Of a stretch of 52,617 nt of DNA, positions 42,625-51,193 are shown piece by piece. The stretch is from Chloroflexi bacterium HGW-Chloroflexi-10. GTDB taxonomy: Bacteria; Chloroflexota; Anaerolineae; Anaerolineales; Anaerolineaceae. The notes under the pieces are model-generated. The model worked only from the letters and a program-made list of their open reading frames with translations. It had not been told where the DNA came from and did not search any database. The position numbers and the translations under genes were made by a program. The stretch is from the NCBI GenBank assembly GCA_002840755.1, contig PHBZ01000039.1, positions 1-52,617 of the forward strand, written 5' to 3'. The stretch's first letter is position 1. Every line of letters begins with the position of its first letter.

Positions 42625-43344
42625 ATGGAAAACAATCAAAGCAAAACACAAATGCTGAAAACTACGGCGATTGTTTGCGCTTATAACGAAGAGAAGACCA
42701 TTCAAGATGTAATGGATTCTCTGTTACAAAGCACTGCCCTGGATGAAATTATCGCTGTGGATGATGGTTCAAAAGACCGGACTGCAGCCTTATTGCGCAA
42801 ATATCAGCATATTGAACGGGTGCAGGTAATTCTTCTGCCTGAAAATAGCGGAAAAGGGTATGCAATGACCAGTGCGGCAATGCAGGCAAATGGCGAAGTC
42901 CTGGTGTTCGTGGATACCGACCTGAAGAATCTGACTCCTGAGCATATTACATTGCTTTTAGAGCCAATCCATCGATCAGAGATACGCATGGTAGTCGGAG
43001 TTCCAGTTCGCGGGGAGGTGATCAGCCGCACCGAACGCCTGGATCCCTGCCGTTCCTTGTCCGGGCAGCGGGTCGTCTATCGTGAAGATTTTTTGGTCCT
43101 GCAGAATGCGATTCGTTATTCGGGGTATGGCGTGGAAACGATTCTGAACCTGCATTACAAAGAACAAGGAAAACCGGTAAAGTTTATCTATTTACCTTAT
43201 TTGTATCATCCAATCAAAGTGGAAAAAGCCGGTTTCGGAACTGCATTAGGTGAATATTGGCATGAAGGCAAACAAATTATGCAAACAGCAATCCGGAATC
43301 CGAAATTAATCTGGGGCGCATTGTTCAGTGTGTTAGACCGGTAA
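42625..43344 (+). CDS. Family 2 glycosyltransferase
   Basis: Protein of 239 residues with the GT-A fold: nucleotide-binding opening 'TTAIVCAYNEEKTI' (about 13-26), 'AVDDGSKDRT' (about 47-56) and a DxD motif in 'VFVDTDLKN' (about 93-101). It lacks large membrane segments, so it acts in the cytosol or at the membrane surface. AGAGGAA precedes the ATG. The position between two acyltransferase-like genes points to sugar transfer to a lipid or a polyprenyl carrier. The exact donor and acceptor are unknown. Confidence 0.88.
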   Translation: MENNQSKTQMLKTTAIVCAYNEEKTIQDVMDSLLQSTALDEIIAVDDGSKDRTAALLRKYQHIERVQVILLPENSGKGYAMTSAAMQANGEVLVFVDTDLKNLTPEHITLLLEPIHRSEIRMVVGVPVRGEVISRTERLDPCRSLSGQRVVYREDFLVLQNAIRYSGYGVETILNLHYKEQGKPVKFIYLPYLYHPIKVEKAGFGTALGEYWHEGKQIMQTAIRNPKLIWGALFSVLDR

Positions 43345-43375
43345 GTTGTTGAAGCAGAAAGGTAAAAAGGTATTG

Positions 43376-44116
43376 ATGATGATGAAACAATTAATCTCCC
43401 TGGGAAGATTTGTTTTCCCAAAACCAACAATTATTTTCACCGATCGGGTTCCAGTGAATGAACCGGTGGTCTTTGTTGCCAATCATGAAAAAAATTATGG
43501 TCCGAGTGTACTGCAATTACATTTTCCGCTCAAATACCGTCCCTGGATTATTTATCATATGCTGGAAGCAGGTGAATGCAGGCAATACATTCAGGAAACA
43601 TTTTTTGAAGAACGTTTGGGTTGGCCGGTTTGGTTCAGTTCCCTGGCAGCGAAAGTATTGGAGCCATTGCTGATCCGGTTGATGCACACCACCCATCCGG
43701 TGCCGGTTTATCGAGAACATCCGCAGCGCATTGTGGAAACCTTTCGCGCCAGCCTATACGCTTTGGCGCAAGGAGACAATCTTTTGATTTTTCCGGAAAA
43801 TCCGCATGAACCGCTTTTTTCACAAGAAGTACGCGGTTTCTTTGAGGGATTTTTATACCTGGCAAAACTCTACGCGCGCAACACCGGCAAAGGCTTGTTG
43901 TTCTGTCCGCTTTCGATCAACCCGGCCAAACAAACTGTGACGGTTGGAAAATTGGTGCGCTTTAACCCAACCGCGGAATATAAAAGCGAAGCGGAACGGG
44001 TGCGGCAGCACCTGATGCGCCAGGTGGCCGCTTTGTATCACCAGCCCTGGTCGAATTTTCCAGGCGGGTTATCTCAGGAGGTTTCCCCTGAATTTCAGCT
44101 GAACTATCAGGTTTAA
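43376..44116 (+). CDS. Divergent acyltransferase-like protein, degenerate HX4D
   Basis: Protein of 246 residues with the PlsC-like layout: 'VANHEKNYGP' carries the His (37) of motif I, but the Asp five positions on is Gly42. 'LLIFPENPHEP' stands where FPEG is usual. The fold is retained, but the missing catalytic Asp suggests changed or lost acyltransferase activity. The frame is open to a TTG at 43346; the ATG at 43376 with AAAAAGG before it is preferred, though three ATG codons in a row make the exact start uncertain. It is the third gene of the lipid cassette and its end overlaps that of the convergent gene by 4 bp. Confidence 0.78.
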   Translation: MMMKQLISLGRFVFPKPTIIFTDRVPVNEPVVFVANHEKNYGPSVLQLHFPLKYRPWIIYHMLEAGECRQYIQETFFEERLGWPVWFSSLAAKVLEPLLIRLMHTTHPVPVYREHPQRIVETFRASLYALAQGDNLLIFPENPHEPLFSQEVRGFFEGFLYLAKLYARNTGKGLLFCPLSINPAKQTVTVGKLVRFNPTAEYKSEAERVRQHLMRQVAALYHQPWSNFPGGLSQEVSPEFQLNYQV

Positions 44117-45189
44117 GATATTCGGATATTGCGTTTTATGATCTCGGCGATCGTCAGGTTGTGGCGTTCGCCGAGTTGCCCATTAATCATTTCGATTTGT
44201 TTGCGTGGTGAGTAAAACACCTCGCTCCAACCATATCCGGCACAGGCAGTATTGGCTATCTGGTTTCCATTCGCATCGCTGCCCCACCAGCCGCAATATT
44301 GTTCTTCCAGGTCCGGGCGGATGTGAAACTCAGGGATGTTGAAATGGGCGGAGTAATAGTAGTCTGGTGGAAGTGCATTGAGCAGGGTTTCGAAACAATG
44401 CACACGCACCTTAACGCCATTCTTACATTCGGATTCGGCGATGCGGCTGAGACCGCGAATGGTTGCCAGCGGCGCCAACACTTCCACGCGTTCCAGGTTG
44501 CGGAAGCGCTCTTTGATGCGCACGATAACCTCTTTCATGACCAGGCCGCTGGCGATGCTGTCTGCGATGAAGGCGACTTTGATCTTATCATGCTGTGGTT
44601 GGTTGAGGTCTTTGTCCTTAAAAAGTGTCATTTCCACTTTACGGTTATACACCGGAACGGAGCTGTCGAAGACATGGTGCGCATCCAGAATGACCTCATC
44701 GGTGTAATAGCCGTACATTTCCCAAATTGCTTCAGGAACCTGGTATTTGAGCCCTTCACGGGCAATTGGAAAGACCGCCAGGTTTTCCTGCAAATGGCTG
44801 GTGATCGTTTCACGCAGCGGCGGGGCAGCGAAGATATCCTGCATGGCTTTCCACATCAGGTTGGCTCGTCCAGCGCCCATCCATACCTGTCCGGGCAGTT
44901 GCAGGTGGTCAACATCTTTTAATTCATCCATTGAAATGCCGATAAATTCCATCAGACGTGGATCGGGTTTGCGTTCTTCGATGTAGATGAAGCGTGCGGT
45001 GGAAGCATTATGATAGAGCACCAGGTCGAGATTGGCACAGTCACCCAATGAAATTTTGCCGGGACGATAAAAACCGCTTCCTTCAGGTTTGATTGTCTGG
45101 TAGGGAAGCGGCTCTTCCAGGATCAGTGATCCTCGGATGATTGTATTGCTGTCTTCAGCAAATTCTATTGGATGATTGAGTATAGGCAT
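44113..45189 (-). CDS. Phosphoribosyltransferase-like protein, unknown function
   Basis: Protein of 358 residues. The first ~200 residues have no recognised domain. From about 203 to 300 there is a possible PRTase-type fold: 'VAFIADSIASGLVM' resembles the PRPP loop (xDDxxxTG in classical members), followed by 'VEVLAPLATIRGLSRI' and 'VRVHCFETLL'. The rest includes 'YCGWWGSDANGNQIANTACAGYGW'-type Trp/Gly-rich sequence (split at about 303-326). The first Asp of the loop is kept but the acidic pair is not. Hence it may be a divergent PRTase or a different Rossmann-like protein. AAGGAGA precedes the ATG. Confidence 0.6.
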   Translation of the reverse strand: MPILNHPIEFAEDSNTIIRGSLILEEPLPYQTIKPEGSGFYRPGKISLGDCANLDLVLYHNASTARFIYIEERKPDPRLMEFIGISMDELKDVDHLQLPGQVWMGAGRANLMWKAMQDIFAAPPLRETITSHLQENLAVFPIAREGLKYQVPEAIWEMYGYYTDEVILDAHHVFDSSVPVYNRKVEMTLFKDKDLNQPQHDKIKVAFIADSIASGLVMKEVIVRIKERFRNLERVEVLAPLATIRGLSRIAESECKNGVKVRVHCFETLLNALPPDYYYSAHFNIPEFHIRPDLEEQYCGWWGSDANGNQIANTACAGYGWSEVFYSPRKQIEMINGQLGERHNLTIAEIIKRNIRIS

Positions 45190-45380
45190 GGGTATCTTCT
45201 CCTTAAGTGATGCAGCAATAACGCTAAAAATTTTTCTTAAAGAGACGGGCCGGATTCATTTTACAGCCTGTCCTTAAGATTTTATCACGGAGTAGGAAAA
45301 TTAGTAATCAGGAATTTGGAATTAGTAAAGAGGAATTATGAATCCGGAATCCTTTTTTCTGACAACAACCTTAAATATAC

Positions 45381-45409
45381 TTGACAAAAACTAGTAACTT
45401 GTTTATTAT
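45381..45409 (+). promoter_or_regulatory. Promoter of the PadR-ABC operon
   Basis: -35 TTGACA (45381-45386), 17-bp spacer, -10 TATTAT (45404-45409). Upstream, 45290-45360 is low-complexity AT-rich sequence with repeats of the word AATTAGTAA and GGAATT; no gene was seen in 45190-45450. Confidence 0.82.
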
Positions 45410-45437
45410 TTTGTTATGCATAAAACTAGTAACTTGT
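45387..45437 (+). repeat. Two direct repeats, probable PadR operators
   Basis: The 16-bp sequence AAAACTAGTAACTTGT occurs at 45387-45402 (filling the promoter spacer) and again at 45422-45437 (between the -10 and the start codon), 35 bp apart. Each contains the imperfect dyad CTAGTAACTTG. Binding at both would block the promoter. Confidence 0.8.
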
Positions 45438-45450
45438 ATACCAATTAAAT

Positions 45451-46038
45451 ATGTCAGTACGATTTGCGATTCTTGGTTTATTGTCTCAACATCCCCGGCA
45501 TGGTTATGACCTGCGCACGGCCTTTTCAGCTTTGGTAGGTGGTGATCGGAACTGGGAGGTAAAGCCTGCACAAATCTACACCACACTCAACCGCTTGGAA
45601 GAAGCCGGGTTGGTTTTGAAGGGCGACACCCAGCAAGATGGCGGGCCTGAGAAGCACATTTACACTATTACGGCTGAAGGAAAATTGGCGCTGGCGGAAT
45701 GGTTCGCCAATGGGATCACTCCTGAGCACCAACGCGACGAGTTCTTTGTCAAGTTGATGACGGCTCTGGTGTGTGGTGAGGCCGACCCAACCCGGTTACT
45801 GCAAATCCAACGCGCGCACCTTTTTCAGGATTTGCATGCCGCCACCACCCAGCGCAACCAGTATGATCCGCGCAGTGAAATGGCCCAGATCCTCTTGCTG
45901 GATAAGACAATAATGCACCTGGAGGCCGATCTGCGCTGGCTGGATATTGCTGAGGTGCGTCTTGAGGAAGTAAGACGCCAACCACTGCCGGAACCGGAAG
46001 TGCGCCAGCGTGGAAGACCCAAAAAATTGGAGAGTTGA
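45451..46038 (+). CDS. PadR family transcriptional regulator
   Basis: Regulator of 195 residues with the PadR winged helix (about 1-85; 'RFAILGLLSQHPRHGYDL' and 'IYTTLNRLEEAGLV') and a C-terminal dimerisation helix region of the Vir_act_alpha_C type (about 95-170). The basic tail 'RGRPKKLES' ends the protein. There is no Shine-Dalgarno site and a 5' leader of only about 35 nt. It probably represses itself and the following ABC genes, as is usual for PadR next to MacB-type systems. Confidence 0.9.
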   Translation: MSVRFAILGLLSQHPRHGYDLRTAFSALVGGDRNWEVKPAQIYTTLNRLEEAGLVLKGDTQQDGGPEKHIYTITAEGKLALAEWFANGITPEHQRDEFFVKLMTALVCGEADPTRLLQIQRAHLFQDLHAATTQRNQYDPRSEMAQILLLDKTIMHLEADLRWLDIAEVRLEEVRRQPLPEPEVRQRGRPKKLES

Positions 46039-46076
46039 TCGATCCAAGGACCGATCTTTATTAAAGGAGTATAACA

Positions 46077-46820
46077 ATGTCTATCATTCAAACAGAAAAC
46101 CTGACCAAAACATACGGCAAAAATGAGACTGCCGTCACTGCCCTGGATCATGTAAATATCCACATCGCCGAAGGCGAATTTGTGGCAGTCATGGGACCCA
46201 GCGGGTGTGGCAAGTCAACCCTGATGCACCTTTTAGGCGGGCTGGATAAACCCACCAGCGGGCGCGTCATTATTGAAGGCACTCCGATTGCTGAGATGAG
46301 CGATGACCATCTCACCGAACTTCGCCGTAGAAAGATTGGTTTTATCTTTCAGTTCTTCAATCTTATTCCGGTTTTGAATGCACTTGAGAATGCCGCCTTA
46401 CCGGTAACCCTGGATGGGGTTAAACCGGCAGAGGCAAAAACCAAAGCCAGAGAGTGGTTGGAACGATTTGGCCTGGGTGATCGTTTGAATAACCGCCCGG
46501 ACCAGCTTTCCGGAGGTCAGCAGCAGCGCGTGGCCGTGGCGCGCGCGTTGGTGGCTGATCCGGCATTCATCCTGGCTGATGAGCCCACCGGCAACCTGGA
46601 TACACGTTCCGGGGATGAGATCGCCAGTTTGCTGCGTGACGTGTCCAGGGAATACCGGCGCACGGTGGTGATGGTAACACACGACCCGCGCATTGCCGCA
46701 TACGCTGACCGTATTATTTTCCTTAAAGATGGAAAAGTGGTGGATGAAACCATACTGGAGCGTAAGAATGGCAATAATGCCGTCCTGGTGGCTGACAAAA
46801 TGAAGGAAATGGGAGATTAG
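46077..46820 (+). CDS. ABC transporter ATPase (LolD/MacB type)
   Basis: ATPase of 247 residues. Walker A GPSGCGKS at 40-47, Q-loop 'FQFFNLIP', signature LSGGQQQR (about 144-151), Walker B 'FILADEPTGNLD' and 'MVTHDPR' switch. This is the LolD/MacB/FtsE group that drives FtsX-type permeases. AAAGGAG precedes the ATG. It is 38 bases after the PadR gene and 81 before the permease gene; the latter gap holds a repeat-like stretch with TTATCGG doublings. Confidence 0.93.
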   Translation: MSIIQTENLTKTYGKNETAVTALDHVNIHIAEGEFVAVMGPSGCGKSTLMHLLGGLDKPTSGRVIIEGTPIAEMSDDHLTELRRRKIGFIFQFFNLIPVLNALENAALPVTLDGVKPAEAKTKAREWLERFGLGDRLNNRPDQLSGGQQQRVAVARALVADPAFILADEPTGNLDTRSGDEIASLLRDVSREYRRTVVMVTHDPRIAAYADRIIFLKDGKVVDETILERKNGNNAVLVADKMKEMGD

Positions 46821-46901
46821 GAGAGCTGGAATCAGTTATCGGTTATCGGGAATCCAGCTTCCGAATAACTAATTCCTTATACCTCTCCGCAGGAGATTCC
46901 A

Positions 46902-49454
46902 ATGAACATTCAATTAACTTTAGCGCTGCGCTATTTAGGCGGGCGAAAATTACGAACTTTTCTCACCACGCTGGCGATTGTTTTTGGCGTGATGGTGATT
47001 TTTGGCATGAATATTGTTTTGCCGACGATGATTGCAGCCTTGCAATCCAATATAATGGCGGCTTCTGGACAGGTGGATCTGACCATCACACGCATTACGG
47101 GTGATCTATTTGATCAGGCGGTTGCTGCGGAAATCCAGTCCGTAAATGGGGTACAGGCTGTAAGCGGCACACTCAACCGCTCACTCAATTTGCCCGGGGA
47201 TTATTTTGACCAGGATGCAGGACAGACTGACCGGGTTACCGCATTGAGTTTGGTGGGAATTGATCCGCAAAACGCCACAATTGTGCGGTCTTACCCACTT
47301 TTGGAAGGTCGTTTTCTCCAAGCCGGTGATAATAACGCTGTGGTGATTGCCGAATCGTTGGCGGATAAAATTGGCGTTGGGGTTGGAGATACCTTCAATA
47401 TCCCTACCGTCCAAGGAGAAAAAACGCTGACGGTGGTCGGTATGCTTTTCCCGCGGATGACACCTGGTAACGAAGAGCTTCTGGTGCTGCTGCCGTATGT
47501 GCAGGAGACGATGAATGCCACGGGTAAGATAAACGCAATGGATATCAACCTGGAAGTACTCGATGACGCTGATCGACGTGCCGAAATTACTGCCATGGTT
47601 GAGGCGAAGCTGGGAGAGGATTATCAGATCGGCGCGCTAAGCAGTGGTGATGAGATGTTGGGTGTATTGGGAATGGGCCGGATAATGCTGAGCACATTTG
47701 GTGCATTGGCTTTGTTCATGGGCGCGTTCATTATTTTCAATACATTTCGCACGGTGATCCTGGAACGCCGTCATGATATCGGTTTGCTTCGCGCCGTAGG
47801 TGCCAGTCGCCGTACAATTACGTGGTTGATTGTAATGGAAGGCATGCTCCAGGGCGTGATTGGGTCAGTGATTGGGATTGCGCTGGGATATTTAATGGGG
47901 TTAGGTATCATCCGTTTGGCGCAAGGCCCGCTCAGCGCCTTTATTAACCTGCAAATGAGTAATCCGGTAGTGGAACCTGGTCTGGTGCTGGTTTGTCTGC
48001 TGCTGGGAGTGGGTGTTACGATTCTTGCCGGGCTGTTCCCTGCGTTACAGGCGGCGCGGGTGACTCCAATGGATGCGCTGCGTCCCTCACTGGTGGATGT
48101 GGATTATCGCCGCCGAACCGGGTTGGCTTTCATTGCCGGCCTGGGCTCGATTGGCCTGGCATTAATGGCGTTGTTCGCCGGCGATATAGCCTTTACCGGG
48201 TTGGGTGCTTTCCTCTTTCTGCTTGGATTGGTATTGGTTGCCCCGGCTTTGGTGCGACCACTAGCCCTGATTTTTGGAAAAGTGATTGCACGCGTGTACG
48301 CCCGTCAGGGGATTGGTGAGTTGGCTCAGGGCAACCTTGTTCGCCAACCTGGACGGGTGGCAATTACGGCCAGTGCAACCATGCTGGGATTGGCTGTGGT
48401 TGTGGCGGCTGGCGGGTCGGTTTCCAGCCTGAGTATTACCATGACGGACCTCATCAAGAGCTCACTGGGCAGTGATTTTTTGTTTGTGCCGCCTTCTGTT
48501 TCATTGTGGAGTTCAGATATCGGTGTAAGTGTTAATTTCGAGAATGGATTAAAAGCGATCGAACAGGTAGATGTGGTATCTTCGCTGCGGTATGCCAGTA
48601 GTCAGGCCAATGATATGGCCATCTCCGTGTTGGGGATAGACCCACTGGCTTACTCTAAAGTGAGTAGTCTGAGTTTTGTGGAAGGCAGTGAGAGTGATTA
48701 CGCACAGTTGAATGAACCCGGCACGATGTTTGTCAATGGTGTTCTGGCGATGAACATGGGATTAAAGGTTGGTGATACATTGGAAATGGTCACGCCGAAT
48801 GGGCGTAAACCATACCGTGTAGTAGCCATAGGCAGTGACTTGTTAAATGCCAAGGTGGTGACAGCCTACGTTTCACAAGCCAACCTGGAGAAGGATTTTA
48901 ATGTGACGGAGGACGTCTTCATCCAACTCAACCTCAAGCAGGGTGCGGATGCGGTGGCTGCCGAAGCCGCAATCAAAGCGCTGGCTGTTGATTTTCCGCA
49001 GTTTACTGTCATTTCGGGGAAGGCATATTACACTTCTCTGCTGGCTCAGATGGAAACCGCTTTCGCCGGGATGTACTTTCTTCTGGCGGTGTTGGCGGTG
49101 CCCTCGCTGATTGCGATGTTGAATACATTAGCCATTTCGGTGATTGAACGTACCCGTGAGATAGGCATGCTGCGTGCGGTAGGTGCCACACAGAAACAGG
49201 TACGCAAAATGATCACGTCAGAAGCGCTGCTGCTGGCCTCAGTCGGAACGGCTTTTGGCATCCTGGGCGGGTTGTACTTGGGATATGTCTTTGTGAGTGC
49301 AATGGAAGCGATCATGCCCTCGCGGTATGTTTTCCCGCTGACAGCTATTTTCGCTGCGATTGTGATCGGCCTGACCTTTGGGTTACTCGCAGCGCTGCTG
49401 CCATCCAGACAAGCGGCAAAGCTGGATGTGGTTAAGGCGTTGAGATACGAATAG
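46902..49454 (+). CDS. FtsX-like ABC permease with two FtsX modules (MacB-type)
   Basis: Protein of 850 residues. An N-terminal helix (about 16-42) and a MacB_PCD extracytoplasmic domain (about 45-240) precede the first FtsX module (three helices about 258-400), followed by two helices (about 413-460), a second extracytoplasmic part, and a second FtsX module (about 720-845), ending 'PSRQAAKLDVVKALRYE'. This doubled form is typical of Gram-positive and Chloroflexota MacB-like systems, which work as mechanotransmission pumps for peptides, drugs or lipoproteins. The substrate is unknown. GCAGGAG precedes the ATG. Confidence 0.92.
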   Translation: MNIQLTLALRYLGGRKLRTFLTTLAIVFGVMVIFGMNIVLPTMIAALQSNIMAASGQVDLTITRITGDLFDQAVAAEIQSVNGVQAVSGTLNRSLNLPGDYFDQDAGQTDRVTALSLVGIDPQNATIVRSYPLLEGRFLQAGDNNAVVIAESLADKIGVGVGDTFNIPTVQGEKTLTVVGMLFPRMTPGNEELLVLLPYVQETMNATGKINAMDINLEVLDDADRRAEITAMVEAKLGEDYQIGALSSGDEMLGVLGMGRIMLSTFGALALFMGAFIIFNTFRTVILERRHDIGLLRAVGASRRTITWLIVMEGMLQGVIGSVIGIALGYLMGLGIIRLAQGPLSAFINLQMSNPVVEPGLVLVCLLLGVGVTILAGLFPALQAARVTPMDALRPSLVDVDYRRRTGLAFIAGLGSIGLALMALFAGDIAFTGLGAFLFLLGLVLVAPALVRPLALIFGKVIARVYARQGIGELAQGNLVRQPGRVAITASATMLGLAVVVAAGGSVSSLSITMTDLIKSSLGSDFLFVPPSVSLWSSDIGVSVNFENGLKAIEQVDVVSSLRYASSQANDMAISVLGIDPLAYSKVSSLSFVEGSESDYAQLNEPGTMFVNGVLAMNMGLKVGDTLEMVTPNGRKPYRVVAIGSDLLNAKVVTAYVSQANLEKDFNVTEDVFIQLNLKQGADAVAAEAAIKALAVDFPQFTVISGKAYYTSLLAQMETAFAGMYFLLAVLAVPSLIAMLNTLAISVIERTREIGMLRAVGATQKQVRKMITSEALLLASVGTAFGILGGLYLGYVFVSAMEAIMPSRYVFPLTAIFAAIVIGLTFGLLAALLPSRQAAKLDVVKALRYE

Positions 49455-49464
49455 GAATGTTTTA

Positions 49465-49500
49465 TTCCCCGCTGGGAGAACCTGGCGGGGAAATTTTTTT
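49465..49500 (+). terminator. Terminator of the PadR-ABC operon
   Basis: An 8-bp GC-rich stem (49465-49472 with 49485-49492), a 12-nt loop and a long T run, 10 bases after the stop codon. Confidence 0.82.
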
Positions 49501-49524
49501 ACCATGAATTAGGTCGCAACGCGC

Positions 49525-49800
49525 TTATTTCTTTTTATTAAGCGGACGGGTTTCTATGTGATTCAGTCTGTATTGCTTTATCCCGTCAACAATTTCTTCA
49601 GTCAGGTATTCATTCTCTACCAGGGCATCGATATCTTCCACAATATTTTTCCAGACGATGGTTGTCTGGTAATTTGCGGAGGGTTCAAAGCTGGCTTCTC
49701 TGTTGTTTTTGGTAATAGTAAACGGTTCCTGGATGGTTTTGGATCCGTTTATCCAGTAGGTAATTTGGTTGTAAAGACTTTTTTGATTTTGTGTAATCAT
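49525..49800 (-). CDS. Small hypothetical protein
   Basis: Protein of 91 residues, hydrophilic, with a likely helical C-terminal half (DIDALVENEYLTEEIVDGIKQYRLNHIE). The composition is coding-like, but the ribosome binding site is weak and I recognise no family. The opposite-strand frame covering the same bases (49558-49809) looks like a shadow. It lies convergent with the ABC operon and divergent from the NA37-like operon. Confidence 0.55.
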   Translation of the reverse strand: MITQNQKSLYNQITYWINGSKTIQEPFTITKNNREASFEPSANYQTTIVWKNIVEDIDALVENEYLTEEIVDGIKQYRLNHIETRPLNKKK

Positions 49801-49967
49801 AATTTTTGAGCGTAAACCATTCTATATTTAGTAACACTAATCTTACCATGATTTCACCATTGGCGGAAAATAGTAACCGGACGATTTCATTGTGAATGCG
49901 GTCGTGCCGGTGAAATGGTGTTTTCTGGCTGCGGGTGTAATAAAGGCTTGAGGCGGGGGAACACCTA

Positions 49968-49996
49968 TTGAATTTTGATCCTATTTCATTTATAGT
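49968..49996 (+). promoter_or_regulatory. Promoter for the NA37-like two-gene operon
   Basis: -35 TTGAAT (49968-49973), 17-bp spacer, -10 TATAGT (49991-49996), predicting a leader of about 85 nt. The remainder of 49801-50089 shows no gene. Confidence 0.72.
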
Positions 49997-50089
49997 GAAT
50001 GTGTTGATCCAATGCCTATACGGCAAAAATAGATATTCGCACTTACAATTACATAAAAGCTTCTTTGACAGGAAAGTAAGGTGGGAGAT

Positions 50090-51193
50090 ATGCTGGAAGA
50101 AATGAAAGTTGTGAAACCGGCGGAGATGCCCCAGGAAAAACAGGAAAGCCACCTGGAAGTGAAACGCATGGTTGTTCATCATTTGATAAAAAATGATGGT
50201 GAGGATGTTGCCACCCTAGAGGAATCGGCTGCCTGCATTCCGCTTGAGGAGCGGGCACTGAAACTGGCAGCCGATCTGAATGCCAGCTTTTTGCGTTCTG
50301 GAATAGAGTACGCGGAATTTGCGGCGGAGAAAGAGAAAATATTCCCACAGAAGATACTGGGTTATGTTAAAAAATCCGGTGATGATGCGTTTGTGATATT
50401 TTCAAGGGAGGTTTCAGAGAAACTAAAAGACGATATTCAGAAAATAAAACGGGCCAAAGGCGGCTATCTGATCTTTATTGAATATCGTTATTACCTGGTG
50501 AATTACATCACCGTGTTTATGATCCGGGATACAACCGGGCTGCTGTTCAAACGCGATGCCGTCACCGAAAATTTTGAGATCAATGCCATCGAGCATCTGG
50601 ACCTGGATAAGCTGGCGATGGCCTGTCGTTTTAATCCGGGAAAATACGAACTAATCAATAAACTCTATCTCAGTTTCATTAAACGGCGGATGGCCGATAT
50701 TTCGGCTTATTTCATCACCTGGGTTTCGGCGCAAAACATTGTCAACAATAAAGTGTACACCGAAGACCTTAATCGTCTGTTGAATATGGTTGACTGCCCC
50801 AAGGATGAAAACGGCCAGGAGATTGACCGCTTTACATTCAAGGAGAATATCTACGATCTGGTAAAATCCGGGCCTGATAACGTTGTTGATCTGAAAGAAA
50901 TCAGTGCAAAGTATTACCCGGAAGCGATGTACGGCGAAAATTACCTGGTGGATTTTGCGGAGAAGAACGGGCTGGATATCAATACCGAATTTCAGGCGGA
51001 GAATACCGTTTTAAAACACCTGATCTGTATCGATCTGCATGCGGACGGGATTCAACTGCGTTTCAAGCGTTCCGATTACCCCGCCAGAATTCATTTCGAT
51101 AAGTTAAATCCCGCTGTGATCATTATCGAGTCGCAGGCGCTGGCAGATGTTCTCAAGCAGGAAGTAAACTTATGGAAACCCGCGAAGCCGTAG
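50090..51193 (+). CDS. NA37/NdpA-like nucleoid-associated protein
   Basis: Protein of 367 residues that follows the 37-kDa nucleoid-associated family (YejK/NdpA, NA37) over most of its length. Family-like stretches are 'GYLIFIEYRYYLVNYITVFMIRDTTGLLF' (as two strands near 125-150), 'HLDLDKLAMACRFN' near 170, 'YLSFIKRRMADISAYFITWV' near 195-214, and a C-terminal part near 305-360 ending in strands and a helix. NdpA proteins bind DNA and sit on the nucleoid. GGTGGGAG lies before the ATG at 50090; an in-frame GTG at 50081 is an alternative. The next gene overlaps it by 22 bp. Confidence 0.72.
   Translation: MLEEMKVVKPAEMPQEKQESHLEVKRMVVHHLIKNDGEDVATLEESAACIPLEERALKLAADLNASFLRSGIEYAEFAAEKEKIFPQKILGYVKKSGDDAFVIFSREVSEKLKDDIQKIKRAKGGYLIFIEYRYYLVNYITVFMIRDTTGLLFKRDAVTENFEINAIEHLDLDKLAMACRFNPGKYELINKLYLSFIKRRMADISAYFITWVSAQNIVNNKVYTEDLNRLLNMVDCPKDENGQEIDRFTFKENIYDLVKSGPDNVVDLKEISAKYYPEAMYGENYLVDFAEKNGLDINTEFQAENTVLKHLICIDLHADGIQLRFKRSDYPARIHFDKLNPAVIIIESQALADVLKQEVNLWKPAKP

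Noticed and set aside
44299..44922. 207-residue frame opposite the PRTase-like gene
   Set aside because: It is wholly antisense to a gene with a good ribosome binding site; its composition looks like a complement shadow with many His and Phe.
49558..49809. 83-residue plus-strand frame opposite the small hypothetical gene
   Set aside because: The minus-strand frame has the more coding-like composition; the plus-strand frame would also begin right after a terminator with no promoter seen.
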